Below, one piece after another: positions 6,057 through 12,779 of a stretch of 17,187 bases of DNA. Position 1 is the first letter of the stretch, and each line of letters starts with the position of its first letter. This stretch comes from Desulfurivibrio alkaliphilus. GTDB lineage: Bacteria > Desulfobacterota > Desulfobulbia > Desulfobulbales > Desulfurivibrionaceae. Where the stretch lies: NCBI GenBank assembly GCA_011048585.1, contig DSDS01000185.1, positions 1 to 17,187 on the forward strand, in the 5' to 3' direction. The notes under the pieces are model-generated. The model was not told the DNA's origin and searched no databases. It was given only the letters and a program-made list of their open reading frames with translations. The position numbers were made by a program, and so were the translations under genes.

Positions 6057-8411
6057 ATGGATCACTCCGAGCTGACCGCCCGGCTGGCCGCCCTGATCGA
6101 GGTGGACGCCCTCAACTACTGGGAGATTGAGGATTACGTCGAACAGTTGGCCGCCCAGCCCACCGAAGTGCAGGAGGAGGTGCTGCGTCAGGTGGGGGTG
6201 ATCTGGCCGGTCAGCCAGGCCCTCTGTCTCGACTTTCTCGATCAGGTCCAGCGGGGCTTGAACTGCCTGCACCACTCCCGGCTGGGTGAGTGGGTCAACG
6301 CCACCCTGGACGTGTATGAGAAGGATGGCCTCAAGCAGGCCCAACGGTTTCTAGCCGAAGTGGAGAGCAACTTCCTCTGCCAGATTCGCGGGAAGAGCGG
6401 CCTCGGCCTGACCGAGGCTGGCGGCCGCCTGCTCCCCTACCTGCGCGGTTTGGCCGGCCGAGCCTTGGACCTGGCCAGCGCCCCCACCACCTACACCGAC
6501 TCCCAAACCATCTTCTTGCCCCCGGAGATCACCCTTTGCAAAGAGAAGCGGGAGAACTTCCTGACTTACAAGCTGCTAGCCTCCTGGCAGTGGGGGCTGC
6601 TGGCCGCCGGCACCTTCAGCGCCCGACTAACTCCCGAACAACCCTTAATCCGGGAACTTATTGTCCGCCATGGCCGTCGGCTCTCCTCCGAACAGCCCTT
6701 CCCAGCCAATTTTTACCATCTGTTCCCCGACCCCGAACTGGCCGGCGACCTTTTTCTGCTGGTGGAAACCGTGCGGATTACCAAACTGATGCGCCAAGAA
6801 TTACCCGGCCTGATGCGTGACAGCGCTCCGATTTTGGCCCAACTCCGGCGGCAAAGACCGGCCTTGAGCGGCTTGGAGGGGAAAAACCGGCTACTGGAGG
6901 CCCTCAACCACTGGGCCCTGACCGCTGCCCCTCCCGAAAGCGCAGCGGGGCCAAACGCCAAACTCTACGCCCGGGCTGTGGAACTGCTGCTCCCACTGGC
7001 CAATACCGGCGGAACGATCGATGATTCGCTGGGGATTACCGCCCAACTCTACCGGTTGTGTGAACGGTTACCCGGTGGATACCACCCCGAACATCCCCCC
7101 ATCCTCGGCGGCCGCCTGCAGCCAAGGGCGGTGGAGGCCATCCGCCTGCGTCGCCGGGAGGAGAGCCGACAGCAGTTTATTAAGGCCCTGGGGGCCATGC
7201 TGGCCGTGGAAGCCGGGGAAAATGCCCCCCCGGAGCGGCACCCCGCCCAGCGGCAAAAACCGTCCGGCTTACCCGACGACGCCGCCGCGGCCCTGCTGCC
7301 GCCCCCCGCCAAGGGAGGTGAGGGGGAGCAACCATTGAAACCGCCGCCCGCAGAAACCGAATATATCACCGTCGGGGGCCGGGAGATTAAAATCCCCGAA
7401 CCTCTGCGGGAGTTGGCCGGCGAGATCCGGCAGGATCTGGGCCGGATTCCGGAGCGCTACATCAGTGCCGCCCTGGAACAGGCAGGCACTGCCGCGGTGG
7501 GCGGCCCCGGCCCGGACCCCAACGAGGGTCCCGAGGCCACGGGGCCGTTGCTCTACGATGAGTGGGACTACCGTCGGGGAGGGTTCCGCAAAAACTGGTG
7601 TACCCTGTTGGAAAAACAGTTGCTGCCGGTGAGTTCGCCCTTTGTGGAGAATACCCGGGAGAAATATCGGGGCCAACTGCGCCTGCTCAAACGGCAGTTC
7701 GAGATGATGCGATTGCAGCAAAGGTTTGTCCGCCGGCAAAAGGAGGGGGATGAGATCGACCTCGACGCGGCCATCGAGGCCCTGATCGATATCCGGGCCG
7801 GCCATCCGGCCTCGGATAACCTGTTTATCCGCCTGAACCGGGATGAGCGCAACATTGCCGCCATCTTCCTGGTGGATATGTCCTACTCCACCGAAGGCTG
7901 GGTCAGCACCGCCCTGAAAGAGGCCCTGGTGCTGATGTGTGAATCGTTGCAGGTGCTGGGGGATCGCTATGCCATCTACGGCTTCTCCGGGATGCGGCGC
8001 TCGCGCGCCGAGCTGTACCAGATCAAGCACCTGGGGGAGCAGTATGACCGGAAGGTCAAGGGCCGGATCAGCGCCATCATCCCCAAGGATTACACCCGGA
8101 TGGGACCGCCGATCCGTCATGTCAGCCGGATTCTGGCGGCCAGCGAGGCCAAAATCCGACTGTTGATCACCCTTTCCGACGGTAAGCCGGAGGATTACGA
8201 CGACTACAAGGGGGAATACGCCATCGAGGACACCCGCCACGCCCTGATCGAGGCCAAGGCCGCCGGCATCCACCCCTTCTGCATCACCATCGACCGGGAG
8301 GCCCAGGAGTATATTCCCCACATGTACGGGGCGGTGAACTACATCTTCATCAACGACGTCAAGCGGCTGCCGCTACGGATGCCGGAGATCTACCGGGCCC
8401 TGACCACTTAA
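6057..8411 (+). CDS. VWA-domain protein of the CbbO/NorD group, partner of the upstream AAA+ ATPase
   Basis: This 784-residue protein has a long helical N-terminal region (about 1-395), a low-complexity proline-rich linker (about 400-430), then conserved sequence leading to a von Willebrand A domain from about residue 600. The metal site is intact: DMSYS (Asp607, Ser609, Ser611), Thr680 in DYTRMGPP, and Asp708 in TLSDGKPEDYDDY. In CbbO and NorD this domain docks the MoxR-type ATPase ring onto its client. There is no signal peptide or membrane segment, so the pair should act in the cytoplasm. The ATG lies 2 bp after the ATPase stop with no visible Shine-Dalgarno, which suggests translational coupling. 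It is the last gene of the mrcB operon. Its TAA overlaps the stop codon of the convergent ATP-grasp gene. The family is clear, the client is not. Confidence 0.88.
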   Translation: MDHSELTARLAALIEVDALNYWEIEDYVEQLAAQPTEVQEEVLRQVGVIWPVSQALCLDFLDQVQRGLNCLHHSRLGEWVNATLDVYEKDGLKQAQRFLAEVESNFLCQIRGKSGLGLTEAGGRLLPYLRGLAGRALDLASAPTTYTDSQTIFLPPEITLCKEKRENFLTYKLLASWQWGLLAAGTFSARLTPEQPLIRELIVRHGRRLSSEQPFPANFYHLFPDPELAGDLFLLVETVRITKLMRQELPGLMRDSAPILAQLRRQRPALSGLEGKNRLLEALNHWALTAAPPESAAGPNAKLYARAVELLLPLANTGGTIDDSLGITAQLYRLCERLPGGYHPEHPPILGGRLQPRAVEAIRLRRREESRQQFIKALGAMLAVEAGENAPPERHPAQRQKPSGLPDDAAAALLPPPAKGGEGEQPLKPPPAETEYITVGGREIKIPEPLRELAGEIRQDLGRIPERYISAALEQAGTAAVGGPGPDPNEGPEATGPLLYDEWDYRRGGFRKNWCTLLEKQLLPVSSPFVENTREKYRGQLRLLKRQFEMMRLQQRFVRRQKEGDEIDLDAAIEALIDIRAGHPASDNLFIRLNRDERNIAAIFLVDMSYSTEGWVSTALKEALVLMCESLQVLGDRYAIYGFSGMRRSRAELYQIKHLGEQYDRKVKGRISAIIPKDYTRMGPPIRHVSRILAASEAKIRLLITLSDGKPEDYDDYKGEYAIEDTRHALIEAKAAGIHPFCITIDREAQEYIPHMYGAVNYIFINDVKRLPLRMPEIYRALTT

Positions 8412-9388
8412 TATTCCGAAAATCCTTTCCGGCCACCGAGATCCCGGCCGAATGATGCCATGGCGAACTCCACCCGCTGGGCCACGGTGGCATGGGTGTT
8501 CCCTAAACTCTCCAGTCGCCGCAACCGCGCCAATAAACCATGATCGCTGGCCACCTGGATGGCAAGGCCGGGGCGGGCGTTAAGTTCCAGGATCAGCGGT
8601 CCCCGCCGCCGATCCAGCACGATATCGGCCCCAAGGTAGCCCAGATTGGTCATTTCATGACAGCGGGCGGCCAAGGTCAGGATCTCGGGCCAATCGGGGA
8701 CCCTAATCCGGGAGAAGTCGGCCCCGGTATCGGGATGCACCTTGAGGGGCAACGAGTGCTGGACCGCCATGAGGCAGCGTCCGGTGGCGATATCCAGCCC
8801 CACTCCCACCGCCCCCTGGTGGAGATTGGCTTTGCCGTCGGACTCATGGGTGGCCAGACGCAGCATGGCCATGACCGGATACCCCCGGAAGACAACTACC
8901 CGAATATCGGGAATACCCTCGTGGGAAAAACCGGCGAATTGCGGATCCAGTTCGATCAGCTCTTCAACAATGGCCACATCGGGGGTTCCGGCCAAAGAAT
9001 AGAGCCCAGCCAGGATATTGGAGATATGGCGTTTGATATCCCCCAGGTCCAGCCGGCGCCCCGAGGTTTTGACATAAGCGCCGTTTTCCTGCCCCTGGAT
9101 CACCAGAATCCCCCGGCCACCGGAACCCTTGGCCGGCTTAACGGCAAACCCGGCCAAGGGGCGCAGCATCTCACCGATCCTTTTGACCCGAAACTGCTCC
9201 CGCAGCGCAAAGTGCAGCTTAGGAACCGGAATCCCTTCTCTTTCGGCCAGGATCTTGGTCTTCAGCTTGTCGTCGACCAAGGGGTAGAGCCGACGCGGAT
9301 TGTAGCGACCGATGAAATCCAGATTGCGGCAGTTCATCCCCAGAATACCCAAACGGCGCAGGCGGGCTGGCCCGACCCACCACTTCAC
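8408..9388 (-). CDS. RimK-related alpha-L-glutamate ligase-like ATP-grasp protein
   Basis: This predicted cytoplasmic amide ligase has 326 residues. It should use ATP to form an acyl-phosphate on a carboxylate and join it to an amine, as RimK does when adding glutamate. Family signatures are visible: RYNPRRLYPLVDDKLKTK (28-45), the ATP-binding loop KPAKGSGGRG (Lys84-Gly93), the hinge IVEELIEL, DIRVVVFRGYPVMAMLRLAT, and the Mg-binding end ILELNARPGL (Glu268, Asn270). This matches the 'alpha-L-glutamate ligase-like' family (TIGR02291-type) rather than RimK itself. The start is GTG, overlapping the stop of the 7TM gene by 4 bp (GTGA), with AGGGGG just upstream. The gene is last in a three-gene module with the 7TM-transglutaminase and retropepsin genes. 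The transferred amino acid and acceptor cannot be read from sequence. Confidence 0.9.
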   Translation of the reverse strand: MKWWVGPARLRRLGILGMNCRNLDFIGRYNPRRLYPLVDDKLKTKILAEREGIPVPKLHFALREQFRVKRIGEMLRPLAGFAVKPAKGSGGRGILVIQGQENGAYVKTSGRRLDLGDIKRHISNILAGLYSLAGTPDVAIVEELIELDPQFAGFSHEGIPDIRVVVFRGYPVMAMLRLATHESDGKANLHQGAVGVGLDIATGRCLMAVQHSLPLKVHPDTGADFSRIRVPDWPEILTLAARCHEMTNLGYLGADIVLDRRRGPLILELNARPGLAIQVASDHGLLARLRRLESLGNTHATVAQRVEFAMASFGRDLGGRKGFSEY

Positions 9389-10908
9389 GGCGCCCCCTGT
9401 TGGTCCACGGCCCTGAACCTGTGCAACTCCGTCAATTTATAGCCGGTGTAGTTGCCCATCAGCATGATCAGAGCCACGATGATCAGGTTGATCTCGGGAA
9501 AGTAAAAGCTCAGGTGGGCCATCACCGACCACTGCATCAGGAGGTAGGCCAGCACCGCCACCAGCAGACTGCCGCCGCCCTGGACCAGGACCTCCCCGGG
9601 CCCCTCATCCTCCCAGAGAATCGACATCCGCTCGATGGTCCAGGCGATGATGATGATGGGGAAAAAGTTAACGGTCATCCCGGTGTTGAACCCCAGCCGG
9701 TAGCCAAAAAGGCTGGAAAAGACGATGATGAAAATCACAATAATGACGATGGTGGCAATCCGAGCCACCAGCAGCAGATTCAACCCCGAAAGATAGCCCC
9801 GCAACAGCAGGCCGAAGGCCACAATAGAGACAAAACTGATCAGGCCGGGCAGCAGAGTGGTCTGGAGAAAAGCCAGGGCGATGAGAATCGGCATAAAGGT
9901 GCCCGAGGTCTGCACCCCGACCATGATCCGCATGAAAACCAGGACCAGGGCGCCGGCCGGCAGCAGCAACAACATCTTGAGCATGGCCTGCTCTTCCACC
10001 GGCAGGCTGTGGACCCCAAACAGGGCAAAGGGTGAATCGGCGGCGGTGAGGCTGGCCAGTTGCGCCGCCGGCAGATTCTGGCTGAGCATGGCGAAACGGA
10101 TCTGGGAGTTGTGGCCGCCGCTGAGATCCAGCAACGACCGCCGGTCCTGGTTCCAGAGCAGGAAATTTTCCGGCACCCCCTGGTGGGCTGTGCGGGGATC
10201 AAAGAGCAGCCAGCGGTCGCCCACAAAGACCTCCAGCTTCGGGGTCAACTGCTGGTTACGGCGACCATCCTCCAGATAAAGGCCATTGACAATCCGAGTG
10301 GGCAGCTGGCTGTAGTTGAGCAGTTTTTCCAGCAGCGGCACCAGGGGAGTGGCGGAGAGCAGCAGGGCGGCGTTCTGCTCCGGCTCGGAAGCGGCCAGCA
10401 GCTTGATCAGCTCGCGGGTCATACTCTCCGGATTGCTGGAACGTTCTCGGGCGACGGCCAGTAGTTGCCGGGCCGCCACAACCTCCGCTTCCTCCCAGTG
10501 AACACTGGTGGCTGCCGGGGCGACCGGCAACTCTCCACGACTGGTGGCGGCTAAAGGTATGGGAACCAGCTGAATCTTGTAGTAGAGGGTCTGGGGACCA
10601 TCCGCCTGACGAATTGACCACTCTCCTCGTCGGTTGCCATTCTCGGTCAGGATAAAAAAGCCGTAGCCCGGAGAGGCCGTCTGTTCATCCAAGAGATAAA
10701 ACCCGGGGGGATCGTCGGGGATATCCAGATTTACGGTCACCGGTTCCCCCCGGGCCGTGAAATCCACCCGGGCCTCCACCAACCAGATCGGGGCCTGAAC
10801 TCCCGGCAACAGGGGCAACTGGGTCTGGAGGTGGCGCTGCCAGGCAATGGCACAACCGGCAACAATCAAAACCAGGACGATAATATAAAAAAAGAGCCGC
10901 GACCTCAA
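9385..10908 (-). CDS. Inactive transglutaminase-like domain fused to seven transmembrane helices
   Basis: This 507-residue inner-membrane protein has an N-terminal anchor (about 5-23), an extracytoplasmic transglutaminase-like region (about 40-300) and about seven hydrophobic helices between 311 and 489. In the papain-like core, LPTRIVNGLYLEDG and KLEVFVGDRWLLFDPRT correspond to the parts that normally hold the active His and Asp. The nucleophile Cys and the His are missing and only the Asp of FDP remains, hence 'inactive'. The architecture matches the Transglut_i_TM/7TM_transglut families, which occur next to RimK-like ligases and retropepsin-like proteases. The start is TTG, overlapping the upstream stop by 4 bp (TTGA), with GAGGG about 10 nt upstream. 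I infer that it binds or passes a substrate across the membrane, linking the cytoplasmic ligase to the exported protease. No transport function is demonstrated. Confidence 0.9.
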   Translation of the reverse strand: MRSRLFFYIIVLVLIVAGCAIAWQRHLQTQLPLLPGVQAPIWLVEARVDFTARGEPVTVNLDIPDDPPGFYLLDEQTASPGYGFFILTENGNRRGEWSIRQADGPQTLYYKIQLVPIPLAATSRGELPVAPAATSVHWEEAEVVAARQLLAVARERSSNPESMTRELIKLLAASEPEQNAALLLSATPLVPLLEKLLNYSQLPTRIVNGLYLEDGRRNQQLTPKLEVFVGDRWLLFDPRTAHQGVPENFLLWNQDRRSLLDLSGGHNSQIRFAMLSQNLPAAQLASLTAADSPFALFGVHSLPVEEQAMLKMLLLLPAGALVLVFMRIMVGVQTSGTFMPILIALAFLQTTLLPGLISFVSIVAFGLLLRGYLSGLNLLLVARIATIVIIVIFIIVFSSLFGYRLGFNTGMTVNFFPIIIIAWTIERMSILWEDEGPGEVLVQGGGSLLVAVLAYLLMQWSVMAHLSFYFPEINLIIVALIMLMGNYTGYKLTELHRFRAVDQQGAP

Positions 10909-11735
10909 GGAGCTAAACCCTCATCCGCCAGGCCGGGAAAATCGGCCGGCAACCGGGGCGGGGCGATATTGATCCGGCCCACGTCAACCACCATGATATC
11001 CAGCAGAATGTTGCGGCCGATCAGAACCGGATGCTCCAGGTGGCGGCGATCGGAAAGGGTGAATTCGGCGGTCTGGGTCTTCTCTCCCAGGGTCACCCCC
11101 AACTCCACCACCGGTCGCCGCTCGGCCTCATCCGTCACCGCCTGGATAATTCGGGCGTTACGAACAACCTTGCGCTCCAGGGTAACCCGGCTTTCATCCT
11201 CGGGGTTGCTCAGGGTGAAGCGGACCCAGCTCTCCCCGTCCCGTTCAAACCGTTCAACCTCATGGACATCCAGGGAAGAGGTGGTGGCTCCGGTATCGAT
11301 CCGGGCGGAAAAAACGGCCCCCGGCGGGGAGAGAAAAACTTTCTCCACCGCCCCGACCAACTGCTTGCTATCAGGCGTCTGGGCCGGGGGCGGCGACATG
11401 ACCTCCAACTTTTCCCGGTCAGCCAGCTCCCGGCGCCGGGAGCTGCGGACAAACTCTTGCCACTCCTGCTGCTGCCGCAGCATTTCAGCCTGCATCCCGG
11501 TAACCCCAGCCAGCTGTGCCGTCACTTCGTCGAGTTTTTCCGTCACTGCGCGGGAGGACTCCAGCAAGGCGACCAGCATCTCATCCTGGGTGGAAGCCAG
11601 CAACTCCAGGCGCTGATCCTGAACCGTCGTCAACCGGTCAAGCCGGTCAAGCCTTTCCTTTTCGACCAGCAAAGTTCCACAACCGGCCAGCAGCAGGCTG
11701 TGGGCTACAAGCATGGCAAATAGCGCCTTCAACAC
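10905..11735 (-). CDS. Retropepsin-like (RimB/'ATP-dependent zinc protease' family) lipoprotein protease
   Basis: This predicted exported aspartic protease has 276 residues. The longer frame to 11828 would start inside hemB. I choose the GTG at 11735 because AGGGGAG lies 6 nt upstream and the product then begins MLKALFAMLVAH with lipobox LLAGC (Cys19). A polar coiled coil follows (about 25-110), then a retropepsin fold with the catalytic triad ARIDTGATTSSLDV (Asp147). Toward the end, HPVLIGRNILLDIMVVDVG matches the family's conserved closing segment. The family (PF05618-type) is often labelled 'ATP-dependent zinc protease', but the DTGA motif indicates a retropepsin-like aspartic peptidase. 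Such domains are half-sites, so a dimer is expected. It is the first gene of the three-gene module, 64 bp downstream of hemB. The lipid anchor places it at the periplasmic face, away from the cytoplasmic ligase. Confidence 0.88.
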   Translation of the reverse strand: MLKALFAMLVAHSLLLAGCGTLLVEKERLDRLDRLTTVQDQRLELLASTQDEMLVALLESSRAVTEKLDEVTAQLAGVTGMQAEMLRQQQEWQEFVRSSRRRELADREKLEVMSPPPAQTPDSKQLVGAVEKVFLSPPGAVFSARIDTGATTSSLDVHEVERFERDGESWVRFTLSNPEDESRVTLERKVVRNARIIQAVTDEAERRPVVELGVTLGEKTQTAEFTLSDRRHLEHPVLIGRNILLDIMVVDVGRINIAPPRLPADFPGLADEGLAP

Positions 11736-11741
11736 CACCAA

Positions 11742-11748
11742 CTCCCCT
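11742..11748 (-). promoter_or_regulatory. Ribosome binding site fixing the GTG start of the retropepsin-like protease
   Basis: The minus strand reads AGGGGAG, then 6 nt (TTGGTG), then GTG at 11735-11733. In-frame TTG and GTG codons also sit 0 and 3 nt after the motif, but the GTG at 11735 has the normal spacing and begins a proper lipoprotein signal peptide. Confidence 0.65.
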
Positions 11749-11799
11749 ATTAAAACAGCCGCAAACGGCCTGGTTGAACCCCTTGGCCCCGGCGGGGCT

Positions 11800-12768
11800 T
11801 CACAGCAGCTTGGCCATCTGTTTGGCAAAATAGGTCAGAATGATATCGGCCCCGGCCCGGCGGATGGAGAGCAAGCTTTCGGCCATCACCCGCTCTTCGT
11901 CGAGCCAGCCCCGGGCGGCGGCGGCCTTGAGCATGGCGTATTCGCCGCTGACCTGATAGGCGGCGGTGGGATGATCAAACTCATCCCGCAGCATCCGAAT
12001 AATATCCAGATAGGCCATGGCCGGTTTGACCATCAGGATATCGGCCCCCTCTTCCACATCCAGGGTGGCCTCACGCAGGGCCTCGCGGGCGTTGGCCGGA
12101 TCCATCTGGTAGCCCCGGCGATCACCCTCCTGGGGCGCGCAGTCGGCGGCGTCACGGAAAGGTCCGTAAAAGGCGGAGGCGTACTTGACCGCGTAAGACA
12201 TGATCGCCACCTGATCAAAATTGTTCTCATCCAGGGTGGCCCGGATTTCACCCACCCGGCCATCCATCATGTCGGAAGGGGCCACCATGTCGGCCCCGGC
12301 CTGGGCGTGGGAGAGGGCGGTGCGGGCCAGCACCTCAAGGGTGGCATCGTTGTCCACCTCTTTATGGTGAATAATCCCGCAATGGCCATGGCTGGTGTAT
12401 TCACAGAGACAGACATCGGTAATCACCGTAATCTCCGGAACCTTGTTCTTGATCTCCTTGATCGCCCGCTGGATAATGCCATCGGGAGCATGGGCGCCGG
12501 ACCCCACCCGGTCCTTCTTCTCCGGCAGACCGAAGAGAATCAGGCTGTTGACCCCCAACTGACGGCACTCCTTGGCCTCGGCCGCCAACTGATCCACCGA
12601 AAGCCGGAACACCCCGGGCATGGAGGAGATCTCCTCCCGTTTCTTCTTGCCGGGCATCACAAAGAGGGGATAGACCAGGGATGAGGCGGAGAGGGTGGTT
12701 TCCCGCACCAGGGCGCGGAGGTTTTCATTACGGCGCAGGCGACGGGGGCGATATTCGGGATGCATCAT
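11800..12768 (-). CDS. hemB: Delta-aminolevulinic acid dehydratase (porphobilinogen synthase)
   Basis: This cytoplasmic enzyme condenses two 5-aminolevulinate molecules into porphobilinogen, the shared early step toward haem, sirohaem and corrinoids. The 322-residue length is typical. Both active-site lysines are present: Lys195 in SYAVKYASAFYGPFRDA and Lys248 in ILMVKPAMAYLD. The three-cysteine site DVCLCEYTSHGHCG (Cys120, 122, 130) marks the zinc-dependent form. RVGEIRATLD and QVSGEYAM are further family signatures. Two ATG codons are adjacent; the first has AGGAG at 8 nt, so I start there. It lies 11 nt after the ClpX-like gene and 64 nt before the retropepsin gene, all on one strand. Haem enzyme supply therefore shares a likely transcript with proteolysis and regulatory genes, though no regulatory site for hemB itself was found. 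Confidence 0.98.
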   Translation of the reverse strand: MMHPEYRPRRLRRNENLRALVRETTLSASSLVYPLFVMPGKKKREEISSMPGVFRLSVDQLAAEAKECRQLGVNSLILFGLPEKKDRVGSGAHAPDGIIQRAIKEIKNKVPEITVITDVCLCEYTSHGHCGIIHHKEVDNDATLEVLARTALSHAQAGADMVAPSDMMDGRVGEIRATLDENNFDQVAIMSYAVKYASAFYGPFRDAADCAPQEGDRRGYQMDPANAREALREATLDVEEGADILMVKPAMAYLDIIRMLRDEFDHPTAAYQVSGEYAMLKAAAARGWLDEERVMAESLLSIRRAGADIILTYFAKQMAKLL

Positions 12769-12779
12769 GGGAGGTTCTC

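Noticed and set aside
7269..8321. 350-codon minus-strand frame inside the VWA gene
   Set aside because: It is antisense to an intact metal-site VWA domain, with no start signal or motif of its own.
9640..9760. GATGAT-type repeats in the 7TM gene
   Set aside because: They are codons for Ile/Val-rich membrane helices on the minus strand, not a tandem repeat array.
11736..11828. Longer start (11828) for the retropepsin-like protease
   Set aside because: It would overlap the end of hemB and bury the signal peptide; the GTG at 11735 has a good ribosome binding site.
11713..12684. 323-codon plus-strand frame across hemB
   Set aside because: HemB on the other strand is certain, and this frame carries no recognisable feature.
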